DNA from: Loxodes magnus
Taxonomy: Eukaryota; Ciliophora; Karyorelictea; Loxodida; Loxodidae
Direction: 5' to 3'
Length of the DNA stretch: 64,000 nucleotides
Assembly (NCBI GenBank): GCA_946699065.1
Contig: CAMPDV010000883.1
Location: 1-64,000 of the forward strand
Under the pieces are notes generated by a model that had not been told where the DNA came from, made no database searches, and was given only the letters and a program-made list of their open reading frames with translations. Shown here in pieces: positions 54,107 through 64,000 of this stretch (position 1 is the first letter of the stretch; each line of letters begins with the position of its first letter). The position numbers and the translations under genes were made by a program.

Positions 54107-55066
54107 ATGTTACAAAAGAATCAATATAGCTATTATGACTCACTTGCTAGTTATGATTATGTATAAACCTTATGAGACTGATAAAGCTGTTTACGTCTAC
54201 AACTACGATTATACCACAAGTCCATCATATTATTATTACAATTCACTCGAAAGTCCCTATGTTTATGATTCTCTCTCATCGGATGCTTACGATTATACTG
54301 CCTAATCATCTTATTACTATTATGATTCACTCGAAAGTCCCTATGTTTATGATTCTCTCTCATCAGATGCTTATACTGCATAACCATCTTATTACTATTA
54401 TGATTCATTCATACAAAAATCATTAAAACCCTATGCTTATTACTAGTATGATTCCCCCTATAGTTACGACTAATCATATTATTATTATGATTCTCTCTCA
54501 TCAGATGCTTATAGTTATGCACCTTATTACTACTATGATTCACTCTTAGAAAAAGTCAGAAAGACCTTATAGTTACTCACAGGCACCATCATATTATTAT
54601 TATGATTCATTCTTACAAAAATCAGAAAGACCTTATAGTTATGCATAGGTACCCCTATTACTATTATGATTCACTCTTATAAAAGTCAGAAAGACCTTAT
54701 AGTTACTCACAGGCACCATCATATTACTATTATGATTCATTCTTACAAAAATCAGAAAAACCATATAGTTATGCACAAGCACCTTATTACTACTATGATT
54801 CCTTACTAGAGAAATCAGATATTTATGCCTATTCTTAGTCATATTATTACTATGATTCATTCTTACAAAAATCAGAAAGACCTTATAGTTATGCACAGGC
54901 ACCCTATTATTACTACGATTCTTTATTAGAGAAATCAGAATCACCTGTTTATATCTATAGTTACGATTATTCAGTACCACCATCATATTATTACTATGAT
55001 GACCAACCAAATTACGATTATGCAGAAAAATTAAGTTACAGTTATTATGATTACTAGTTTGATTGA
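54107..55066 (+). pseudogene. Copy 33, tyrosine-rich protein (A1 B1), frame broken
   Basis: Three insertions near 54166 (A), 54552 (A) and 54654 (C). The total is +3, so the last 135 codons return to the normal frame. Confidence 0.78.
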
Positions 55067-55551
55067 GAATACAACTTTTTTATTTATTTTTTTTACTCTT
55101 AATCTCTTTTTTACTCATTTAAATATAATGTAAAATCTTGTCTTTCAAGATGTAATTAAAATTTATTGCAATTAAGTATTTTAATTGGAACTCATTGATA
55201 TATAATATGCAGTCAAAAATATCCTAGACTTACTTTATATCCAAGACTTATTAAATGTTCAGAAATTTCCGAGACTTAATTATATCTATCAACTTTATTA
55301 CGATATCGGTTAAACTTATCATTTTTATAGATTTGTTACTGAAGAGAGATATGGTATTTAAAAATTATATATCAGTTTTTCACTGAAAAATAAAACCCCA
55401 ATGCTATTGTAAAAAAAACTAATAAAAAAACGATTACTAAAATATGATATATAAGCAGAACATTCGTTTTTTCTAAAAAATGTAAAAACTTCTCGCGATC
55501 ATTCTAAGTTTGGTTGTTTCCATTCAAAGTTACAAAAGCGGAGTGTAGCAA
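55067..55551 (+). other. Spacer 33-34
   Basis: 485 bp, one extra A near 55418; otherwise consensus. Confidence 0.75.
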
Positions 55552-56622
55552 ATGTTACAAAAGAATCAATATAGCTATTATGACTCACTTGCTAGTTATG
55601 ATTATGTATAACCTTATGAGACTGATAAAGCTGTTTACGTCTACAACTACGATTATACCACAAGTCCATCATATTATTATTACAATTCACTCGAAAGTCC
55701 CTATGTTTATGATTCTCTCTCATCGGATGCTTACGATTATACTGCCTAATCATCTTATTACTATTATGATTCACTCGAAAGTCCCTATGTTTATGATTCT
55801 CTCTCATCAGATGCTTATACTGCATAACCATCTTATTACTATTATGATTCATTCATACAAAAATCATTAAAACCCTATGCTTATTACTAGTATGATTCCC
55901 CCTATAGTTACGACTAATCATATTATTATTATGATTCTCTCTCATCAGATGCTTATAGTTATGCACCTTATTACTACTATGATTCACTCTTAGAAAAGTC
56001 AGAAAGACCTTATAGTTACTCACAGGCACCATCATATTATTATTATGATTCTCTCTCATCAGATGCTTATAGTTATGCACCTTATTACTACTATGATTCA
56101 CTCTTAGAAAAGTCAGAAAGACCTTATAGTTACTCACAGGCACCATCATATTATTATTATGATTCATTCTTACAAAAATCAGAAAGACCTTATAGTTATG
56201 CATAGGTACCCTATTACTATTATGATTCACTCTTATAAAAGTCAGAAAGACCTTATAGTTACTCACAGGCACCATCATATTACTATTATGATTCATTCTT
56301 ACAAAAATCAGAAAAACCATATAGTTATGCACAAGCACCTTATTACTACTATGATTCCTTACTAGAGAAATCAGATATTTATGCCTATTCTTAGTCATAT
56401 TATTACTATGATTCATTCTTACAAAAATCAGAAAGACCTTATAGTTATGCACAGGCACCCTATTATTACTACGATTCTTTATTAGAGAAATCAGAATCAC
56501 CTGTTTATATCTATAGTTACGATTATTCAGTACCACCATCATATTATTACTATGATGACCAACCAAATTACGATTATGCAGAAAAATTAAGTTACAGTTA
56601 TTATGATTACTAGTTTGATTGA
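55552..56622 (+). CDS. Copy 34, tyrosine-rich protein, 356 aa (A2 B1)
   Basis: Intact 357-codon frame identical in layout to copies 19 and 32, flanked by a consensus spacer on its right. It is a good second reference with two A modules. Confidence 0.88.
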
Positions 56623-56690
56623 GAATACAACTTTTTTATTTATTTTTTTTACTCTTAATCTCTTTTTTACTCATTTAAATATAATGTAAA

Positions 56691-56707
56691 ATCTTGTCTT
56701 TCAAGAT
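56691..56707 (+). other. Inverted repeat 1 (possible 3' UTR stem-loop)
   Basis: ATCTTG, five-base loop TCTTT, then CAAGAT: a perfect 6-bp stem that starts 69 nt after the stop codon. It recurs in the spacers. The stem is short and its function is unknown; mRNA 3' end or stability are guesses. Confidence 0.5.
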
Positions 56708-56724
56708 GTAATTAAAATTTATTG

Positions 56725-56743
56725 CAATTAAGTATTTTAATTG
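56725..56743 (+). other. Inverted repeat 2 (possible 3' UTR stem-loop)
   Basis: CAATTAA, loop GTATT, TTAATTG: a perfect 7-bp stem with a five-base loop, 18 bp after inverted repeat 1. Spacers 4-5 and 5-6 carry two A-to-G changes in the left arm that still pair as G-U in + strand RNA. Confidence 0.5.
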
Positions 56744-56751
56744 GAACTCAT

Positions 56752-56768
56752 TGATATATAATATGCAG
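56752..56768 (+). promoter_or_regulatory. TGATATATAA box 1
   Basis: TGATATATAA followed by TAT and GCAG. It is near-identical to box 2, which lies 248 bp downstream. It may be an upstream start site or only a remnant of duplication. Confidence 0.35.
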
Positions 56769-56781
56769 TCAAAAATATCCT

Positions 56782-56834
56782 AGACTTACTTTATATCCAA
56801 GACTTATTAAATGTTCAGAAATTTCCGAGACTTA
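56782..56834 (+). promoter_or_regulatory. Three AGACTTA motifs
   Basis: AGACTTA occurs at 56782-56788, 56800-56806 and 56828-56834 in the same orientation, 18 and 28 bp apart. Each is followed by an A/T-rich tail. They are candidate binding sites for a transcription factor, inferred only from repetition. Confidence 0.3.
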
Positions 56835-56999
56835 ATTATATCTATCAACTTTATTACGATATCGGTTAAACTTATCATTTTTATAGATTTGTTACTGAAG
56901 AGAGATATGGTATTTAAAAATTATATATCAGTTTTTCACTGAAAAATAAAACCCCAATGCTATTGTAAAAAAACTAATAAAAAAACGATTACTAAAATA

Positions 57000-57013
57000 T
57001 GATATATAAGCAG
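57000..57013 (+). promoter_or_regulatory. TATA-like box 2 (candidate core promoter)
   Basis: TGATATATAA followed directly by GCAG; the TATATAAG core at 57003-57010 ends 96 nt before the ATG. It is conserved in position in front of every copy. Position and sequence fit a eukaryotic TATA element. No transcript start can be seen from sequence. Confidence 0.45.
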
Positions 57014-57083
57014 AACATTCGTTTTTTCTAAAAAATGTAAAAACTTCTCGCGATCATTCTAAGTTTGGTTGTTTCCATTCAAA

Positions 57084-57118
57084 GTTACAAAAGCGGAGTG
57101 TAGCAAATGTTACAAAAG
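57084..57118 (+). promoter_or_regulatory. Start-codon context: GTTACAAAAG direct repeat and GGAG
   Basis: GTTACAAAAG occurs at 57084-57093 and again at 57109-57118, where it overlaps the start codon. Between them GCGGAG is one of the few GC-rich spots in the spacer, with GGAG 8 nt before the ATG. The distance matches a bacterial ribosome binding site, but the recoded stops argue for a eukaryote, so this may be coincidence. Confidence 0.45.
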
Positions 57119-58177
57119 AATCAATATAGCTATTATGACTCACTTGCTAGTTATGATTATGTATAACCTTATGAGACTGATAAAGCTGTTTACGTCTACA
57201 ACTACGATTATACCACAAGTCCATCATATTATTATTACAATTCACTCGAAAGTCCCTATGTTTATGATTCTCTCTCATCGGATGCTTACGATTATACTGC
57301 CTAATCATCTTATTACTATTATGATTCACTCGAAAGTCCCAATGTTTATGATTCTCTCTCATCAGATGCTTATACTGCATAACCATCTTATTACTATTAT
57401 GATTCATTCATACAAAAATCATTAAAACCCTATGCTTATTACTAGTATGATTCCCCCTATAGTTACGACTAATCATATTATTATTATGATTCTCTCTCAT
57501 CAGATGCTTATAGTTATGCACCTTATTACTACTATGATTCACTCTTAGAAAAGTCAGAAAGACCTTATAGTTACTCACAGGCACCATCATATTATTATTA
57601 TGATTCTCTCTCATCAGATGCTTATAGTTATGCACCTTATTACTACTATGATTCACTCTTAGAAAAGTCAGAAAGACCTTATAGTTACTCACAGGCACCA
57701 TCATATTATTATTATGATTCATTCTTACAAAAATCAGAAAGACCTTATAGTTATGCATAGGTACCCTATTACTATTATGATTCACTCTTATAAAAGTCAG
57801 AAAGACCTTATAGTTACTCACAGGCACCATCATATTACTATTATGATTCATTCTTACAAAAATCAGAAAAACCATATAGTTATGCACAAGCACCTTATTA
57901 CTACTATGATTCCTTACTAGAGAAATCAGATATTTATGCCTATTCTTAGTCATATTATTACTATGATTCATTCTTACAAAAATCAGAAAGACCTTATAGT
58001 TATGCACAGGCACCCTATTATTACTACGATTCTTTATTAGAGAAATCAGAATCACCTGTTTATATCTATAGTTACGATTATTCAGTACCACCATCATATT
58101 ATTACTATGATGACCAACCAAATTACGATTATGCAGAAAAATTAAGTTACAGTTATTATGATTACTAGTTTGATTGA
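57107..58177 (+). CDS. Copy 35, tyrosine-rich protein, 356 aa (A2 B1)
   Basis: Intact. It carries a TAT-to-AAT change near 57341 (Tyr to Asn at residue 79), the only substitution seen against copy 34. Confidence 0.88.
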
Positions 58178-58661
58178 GAATACAACTTTTTTATTTATTT
58201 TTTTTACTCTTAATCTCTTTTTTACTCATTTAAATATAATGTAAAATCTTGTCTTTCAAGATGTAATTAAAATTTATTGCAATTAAGTATTTTAATTGGA
58301 ACTCATTGATATATAATATGCAGTCAAAAATATCCTAGACTTACTTTATATCCAAGACTTATTAAATGTTCAGAAATTTCCGAGACTTAATTATATCTAT
58401 CAACTTTATTACGATATCGGTTAAACTTATCATTTTTATAGATTTGTTACTGAAGAGAGATATGGTATTTAAAAATTATATATCAGTTTTTCACTGAAAA
58501 ATAAAACCCCAATGCTATTGTAAAAAAACTAATAAAAAAAAGATTACTAAAATATGATATATAAGCAGAACATTCGTTTTTTCTAAAAAATGTAAAAACT
58601 TCTCGCGATCATTCTAAGTTTGGTTGTTTCCATTCAAAGTTACAAAAGCGGAGTGTAGCAA
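58178..58661 (+). other. Spacer 35-36
   Basis: 484 bp, consensus layout with the C-to-A change near 58542. Confidence 0.75.
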
Positions 58662-59618
58662 ATGTTACAAAAGAATCAATATAGCTATTATGACTCACTT
58701 GCTAGTTATGATTATGTATAACCTTATGAGACTGATAAAGCTGTTTACGTCTACAACTACGATTATACCACAAGTCCATCATATTATTATTACAATTCAC
58801 TCGAAAGTCCCTATGTTTATGATTCTCTCTCATCGGATGCTTACGATTATACTGCCTAATCATCTTATTACTATTATGATTCACTCGAAAGTCCCTATGT
58901 TTATGATTCTCTCTCATCAGATGCTTATACTGCATAACCATCTTATTACTATTATGATTCATTCATACAAAAATCATTAAAACCCTATGCTTATTACTAG
59001 TATGATTCCCCCTATAGTTACGACTAATCATATTATTATTATGATTCTCTCTCATCAGATGCTTATAGTTATGCACCTTATTACTACTATGATTCACTCT
59101 TAGAAAAGTCAGAAAGACCTTATAGTTACTCACAGGCACCATCATATTATTATTATGATTCATTCTTACAAAAATCAGAAAGACCTTATAGTTATGCATA
59201 GGTACCCTATTACTATTATGATTCACTCTTATAAAAGTCAGAAAGACCTTATAGTTACTCACAGGCACCATCATATTACTATTATGATTCATTCTTACAA
59301 AAATCAGAAAAACCATATAGTTATGCACAAGCACCTTATTACTACTATGATTCCTTACTAGAGAAATCAGATATTTATGCCTATTCTTAGTCATATTATT
59401 ACTATGATTCATTCTTACAAAAATCAGAAAGACCTTATAGTTATGCACAGGCACCCTATTATTACTACGATTCTTTATTAGAGAAATCAGAATCACCTGT
59501 TTATATCTATAGTTACGATTATTCAGTACCACCATCATATTATTACTATGATGACCAACCAAATTACGATTATGCAGAAAAATTAAGTTACAGTTATTAT
59601 GATTACTAGTTTGATTGA
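58662..59618 (+). CDS. Copy 36, tyrosine-rich protein, 318 aa (A1 B1)
   Basis: Intact 957-bp form, same layout as the reference copy 3 although more than 50 kb away. This shows how homogeneous the array is. Confidence 0.88.
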
Positions 59619-60103
59619 GAATACAACTTTTTTATTTATTTTTTTTACTCTTAATCTCTTTTTTACTCATTTAAATATAATGTAAAATCTTGTCTTTCAA
59701 GATGTAATTAAAATTTATTGCAATTAAGTATTTTAATTGGAACTCATTGATATATAATATGCAGTCAAAAATATCCTAGACTTACTTTATATCCAAGACT
59801 TATTAAATGTTCAGAAATTTCCGAGACTTAATTATATCTATCAACTTTATTACGATATCGGTTAAACTTATCATTTTTATAGATTTGTTACTGAAGAGAG
59901 ATATGGTATTTAAAAATTATATATCAGTTTTTCACTGAAAAATAAAACCCCCAATGCTATTGTAAAAAAACTAATAAAAAAACGATTACTAAAATATGAT
60001 ATATAAGCAGAACATTCGTTTTTTCTAAAAAATGTAAAAACTTCTCGCGATCATTCTAAGTTTGGTTGTTTCCATTCAAAGTTACAAAAGCGGAGTGTAG
60101 CAA
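59619..60103 (+). other. Spacer 36-37
   Basis: 485 bp, one extra C in accccc near 59951; otherwise consensus. Confidence 0.75.
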
Positions 60104-61489
60104 ATGTTACAAAAGAATCAATATAGCTATTATGACTCACTTGCTAGTTATGATTATGTATAACCTTATGAGACTGATAAAGCTGTTTACGTCTACAACT
60201 ACGATTATACCACAAGTCCATCATATTATTATTACAATTCACTCGAAAGTCCCTATGTTTATGATTCTCTCTCATCGGATGCTTACGATTATACTGCCTA
60301 ATCATCTTATTACTATTATGATTCACTCGAAAGTCCCTATGTTTATGATTCTCTCTCATCAGATGCTTATACTGCATAACCATCTTATTACTATTATGAT
60401 TCATTCATACAAAAATCATTAAAACCCTATGCTTATTACTAGTATGATTCCCCCTATAGTTACGACTAATCATATTATTATTATGATTCTCTCTCATCAG
60501 ATGCTTATAGTTATGCACCTTATTACTACTATGATTCACTCTTAGAAAAGTCAGAAAGACCTTATAGTTACTCACAGGCACCATCATATTATTATTATGA
60601 TTCATTCTTACAAAAATCAGAAAGACCTTATAGTTATGCATAGGTACCCTATTACTATTATGATTCACTCTTATAAAAGTCAGAAAGACCTTATAGTTAC
60701 TCACAGGCACCATCATATTACTATTATGATTCATTCTTACAAAAATCAGAAAAACCATATAGTTATGCACAAGCACCTTATTACTACTATGATTCCTTAC
60801 TAGAGAAATCAGATATTTATGCCTATTCTTAGTCATATTATTACTATGATTCATTCTTACAAAAATCAGAAAGACCTTATAGTTACTCACAGGCACCATC
60901 ATATTATTATTATGATTCTCTCTCATCAGATGCTTATAGTTATGCACCTTATTACTACTATGATTCACTCTTAGAAAAGTCAGAAAGACCTTATAGTTAC
61001 TCACAGGCACCATCATATTATTATTATGATTCATTCTTACAAAAATCAGAAAGACCTTATAGTTATGCATAGGTACCCTATTACTATTATGATTCACTCT
61101 TATAAAAGTCAGAAAGACCTTATAGTTACTCACAGGCACCATCATATTACTATTATGATTCATTCTTACAAAAATCAGAAAAACCATATAGTTATGCACA
61201 AGCACCTTATTACTACTATGATTCCTTACTAGAGAAATCAGATATTTATGCCTATTCTTAGTCATATTATTACTATGATTCATTCTTACAAAAATCAGAA
61301 AGACCTTATAGTTATGCACAGGCACCCTATTATTACTACGATTCTTTATTAGAGAAATCAGAATCACCTGTTTATATCTATAGTTACGATTATTCAGTAC
61401 CACCATCATATTATTACTATGATGACCAACCAAATTACGATTATGCAGAAAAATTAAGTTACAGTTATTATGATTACTAGTTTGATTGA
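60104..61489 (+). CDS. Copy 37, tyrosine-rich protein, 461 aa (two A-B sets)
   Basis: Intact 462-codon frame. A 429-bp super-module is duplicated: A at 60488-60601, B at 60602-60850, a 22-codon linker (SFLQKSERPYSYSQAPS then YYYYD) at 60851-60916, then A at 60917-61030 and B at 61031-61279. The linker is a hybrid of B-type start and A-type end and exists only in copies 37 and 38. Confidence 0.87.
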
Positions 61490-61974
61490 GAATACAACTT
61501 TTTTATTTATTTTTTTTACTCTTAATCTCTTTTTTACTCATTTAAATATAATGTAAAATCTTGTCTTTCAAGATGTAATTAAAATTTATTGCAATTAAGT
61601 ATTTTAATTGGAACTCATTGATATATAATATGCAGTCAAAAATATCCTAGACTTACTTTATATCCAAGACTTATTAAATGTTCAGAAATTTCCGAGACTT
61701 AATTATATCTATCAACTTTATTACGATATCGGTTAAACTTATCATTTTTATAGATTTGTTACTGAAGAGAGATATGGTATTTAAAAATTATATATCAGTT
61801 TTTCACTGAAAAATAAAACCCCAATGCTATTGTAAAAAAACTAATAAAAAAAACGATTACTAAAATATGATATATAAGCAGAACATTCGTTTTTTCTAAA
61901 AAATGTAAAAACTTCTCGCGATCATTCTAAGTTTGGTTGTTTCCATTCAAAGTTACAAAAGCGGAGTGTAGCAA
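61490..61974 (+). other. Spacer 37-38
   Basis: 485 bp, one extra A before cgattac (near 61850); otherwise consensus. Confidence 0.75.
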
Positions 61975-63786
61975 ATGTTACAAAAGAATCAATATAGCTA
62001 TTATGACTCACTTGCTAGTTATGATTATGTATAACCTTATGAGACTGATAAAGCTGTTTACGTCTACAACTACGATTATACCACAAGTCCATCATATTAT
62101 TATTACAATTCACTCGAAAGTCCCTATGTTTATGATTCTCTCTCATCGGATGCTTACGATTATACTGCCTAATCATCTTATTACTATTATGATTCACTCG
62201 AAAGTCCCTATGTTTATGATTCTCTCTCATCAGATGCTTATACTGCATAACCATCTTATTACTATTATGATTCATTCATACAAAAATCATTAAAACCCTA
62301 TGCTTATTACTAGTATGATTCCCCCTATAGTTACGACTAATCATATTATTATTATGATTCTCTCTCATCAGATGCTTATAGTTATGCACCTTATTACTAC
62401 TATGATTCACTCTTAGAAAAGTCAGAAAGACCTTATAGTTACTCACAGGCACCATCATATTATTATTATGATTCATTCTTACAAAAATCAGAAAGACCTT
62501 ATAGTTATGCATAGGTACCCTATTACTATTATGATTCACTCTTATAAAAGTCAGAAAGACCTTATAGTTACTCACAGGCACCATCATATTACTATTATGA
62601 TTCATTCTTACAAAAATCAGAAAAACCATATAGTTATGCACAAGCACCTTATTACTACTATGATTCCTTACTAGAGAAATCAGATATTTATGCCTATTCT
62701 TAGTCATATTATTACTATGATTCATTCTTACAAAAATCAGAAAGACCTTATAGTTACTCACAGGCACCATCATATTATTATTATTCTCTCTCATCAGATG
62801 CTTATAGTTATGCACCTTATTACTACTATGATTCACTCTTAGAAAAGTCAGAAAGACCTTATAGTTACTCACAGGCACCATCATATTATTATTATGATTC
62901 ATTCTTACAAAAATCAGAAAGACCTTATAGTTATGCATAGGTACCCTATTACTATTATGATTCACTCTTATAAAAGTCAGAAAGACCTTATAGTTACTCA
63001 CAGGCACCATCATATTACTATTATGATTCATTCTTACAAAAATCAGAAAAACCATATAGTTATGCACAAGCACCTTATTACTACTATGATTCCTTACTAG
63101 AGAAATCAGATATTTATGCCTATTCTTAGTCATATTATTACTATGATTCATTCTTACAAAAATCAGAAAGACCTTATAGTTACTCACAGGCACCATCATA
63201 TTATTATTATGATTCTCTCTCATCAGATGCTTATAGTTATGCACCTTATTACTACTATGATTCACTCTTAGAAAAGTCAGAAAGACCTTATAGTTACTCA
63301 CAGGCACCATCATATTATTATTATGATTCATTCTTACAAAAATCAGAAAGACCTTATAGTTATGCATAGGTACCCTATTACTATTATGATTCACTCTTAT
63401 AAAAGTCAGAAAGACCTTATAGTTACTCACAGGCACCATCATATTACTATTATGATTCATTCTTACAAAAATCAGAAAAACCATATAGTTATGCACAAGC
63501 ACCTTATTACTACTATGATTCCTTACTAGAGAAATCAGATATTTATGCCTATTCTTAGTCATATTATTACTATGATTCATTCTTACAAAAATCAGAAAGA
63601 CCTTATAGTTATGCACAGGCACCCTATTATTACTACGATTCTTTATTAGAGAAATCAGAATCACCTGTTTATATCTATAGTTACGATTATTCAGTACCAC
63701 CATCATATTATTACTATGATGACCAACCAAATTACGATTATGCAGAAAAATTAAGTTACAGTTATTATGATTACTAGTTTGATTGA
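61975..63786 (+). CDS. Copy 38, tyrosine-rich protein, 603 aa (three A-B sets), longest copy
   Basis: Intact 604-codon frame, the longest in the window. The A-B-linker super-module of copy 37 is present as A-B, linker, A-B, linker, A-B. One Asp codon (GAT) is missing in the first linker near 62784, an in-frame loss. About 15 in-frame TAA/TAG codons are read through, which makes accidental openness very unlikely. N- and C-terminal parts match copy 3. Confidence 0.88.
62359..63576 (+). repeat. Triplicated A-B super-module in copy 38
   Basis: A-B at 62359-62721, linker at 62722-62784, A-B at 62785-63147, linker at 63148-63213, A-B at 63214-63576. The period is 426-429 bp. It reads as a further step from the duplicated state in copy 37. 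Confidence 0.88.
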
Positions 63787-64000
63787 GAATACAACTTTTT
63801 TATTTATTTTTTTACTCTTAATCTCTTTTTTACTCATTTAAATATAATGTAAAATCTTGTCTTTCAAGATGTAATTAAAATTTATTGCAATTAAGTATTT
63901 TAATTGGAACTCATTGATATATAATATGCAGTCAAAAATATCCTAGACTTACTTTATATCCAAGACTTATTAAATGTTCAGAAATTTCCGAGACTTAATT
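63787..64000 (+). other. Partial spacer after copy 38
   Basis: First 214 bp of a standard spacer with both inverted repeats, TGATATATAA box 1 and the AGACTTA motifs. The array continues beyond the window or ends shortly after it; the sequence cannot tell. Confidence 0.8.

Larger units (their letters stand above)
56623..57106 (+). other. Reference spacer 34-35
   Basis: 484 bp, the consensus spacer, AT-rich with no gene in it. In order it holds: a T-rich tract at 56631-56650; inverted repeat 1 at 56691-56707; inverted repeat 2 at 56725-56743; TGATATATAA box 1 at 56752; three AGACTTA motifs at 56782, 56800 and 56828; an A/T-rich stretch with AAAACCCCAA at 56948-56957; TGATATATAA box 2 at 57000; TCGCGA at 57048-57053; and the constant leader before the ATG. 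It must contain both the 3' end of one gene and the promoter of the next. The boundary between the two is not visible. Confidence 0.8.
1..64000 (+). repeat. Tandem array of a recoded tyrosine-rich gene (39 copies, two partial edges)
   Basis: The same gene plus spacer unit recurs from the first base to the last, always on the + strand. Unit length is about 1442 bp for the shortest gene form and up to about 2297 bp for the longest. Between copies, coding and spacer DNA are nearly identical apart from whole-module gains or losses, rare substitutions and 1-3 bp indels. Copies are numbered 0 to 38 here. Architecture is written as number of 38-aa modules (A) and 83-aa blocks (B); B' is a 40-aa partial block. 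Neither end of the array is inside the window. Confidence 0.97.

Noticed and set aside
56948..56957. AAAACCCCAA as an interstitial ciliate telomere repeat
   Set aside because: It matches a permutation of C4A4/C4A2 repeats, but only about one unit is present and it sits in an A-rich stretch; chance is enough.
57095..57098. GGAG as evidence for a bacterial or phage origin
   Set aside because: The spacing is right, but reading both TAA and TAG as sense is not known in bacteria, and phage recoding that I know of concerns TAG or TGA. Spacer composition and TATA-like boxes fit a eukaryote better.
62276..63730. Antisense open frame of 484 codons (and similar antisense frames in most copies)
   Set aside because: It is open only because the + strand Tyr/Ser/Asp codons lack the reverse complements of stops in that frame. 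It scales with module number, starts and ends inside the gene, and its composition (Asn, Met, Val-rich repeats) mirrors the sense repeats.

Overview
The window is one head-to-tail array of a single gene. There are 39 copies on the + strand: one truncated at the left edge and 38 with both ends. Spacers of 482-488 bp (typically 484) separate them, and a partial spacer closes the window. No unrelated gene, tRNA, rRNA, transposase, CRISPR array or flanking single-copy DNA is visible, so neither edge of the array lies inside the window.

With the standard genetic code nothing sensible is encoded. If TAA and TAG are read as amino acids (best fit glutamine, NCBI table 6) and TGA is the only stop, each unit opens from ATG to TGA as one tyrosine-rich protein. 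The shortest intact form is 318 aa, with 95 Tyr (about 30%), 58 Ser and 29 Asp. It has no Gly, Cys, His or Trp, and Met only at the start. It is built from 21-22 residue repeats centred on YYYYDS. Nine codons of this form are TAA or TAG, at positions where sister repeats carry CAA, CAG or GAA. This nuclear code points to a eukaryote. A ciliate is most likely; hexamitid diplomonads, some oxymonads and some green algae also use it. The AT-rich spacers and TATA-like boxes fit a eukaryote.

There are two tiers of repetition. The gene plus spacer repeats at about 1.44-2.30 kb. Inside each gene, a 38-aa module (A) and an 83-aa block (B) vary in copy number, giving predicted proteins of 317 to 603 aa. 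Neighbouring copies share internal architectures: 7-8, 9/10/12, 11/13/14, 26-29, 37-38. This suggests unequal crossing-over and gene conversion. Fourteen of the 38 complete copies are uninterrupted: copies 3, 7, 8, 10, 19, 22, 24 (through compensating insertions), 29, 32 and 34-38. The other 24, and the left partial copy, carry 1-4 indels (five in the partial copy). These are mostly single-base insertions, and similar changes occur in the spacers, so residual long-read assembly error is a serious alternative to pseudogenes.

The spacers are nearly invariant. Each holds a T-rich tract after the stop, two short inverted repeats, twin TGATATATAA boxes about 240-250 bp apart, three AGACTTA motifs, and a constant leader before the ATG. 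Function is unknown. Composition suggests a structural, adhesive, cross-linking or condensate-forming protein made in quantity from many copies. No signal peptide or membrane segment is seen.
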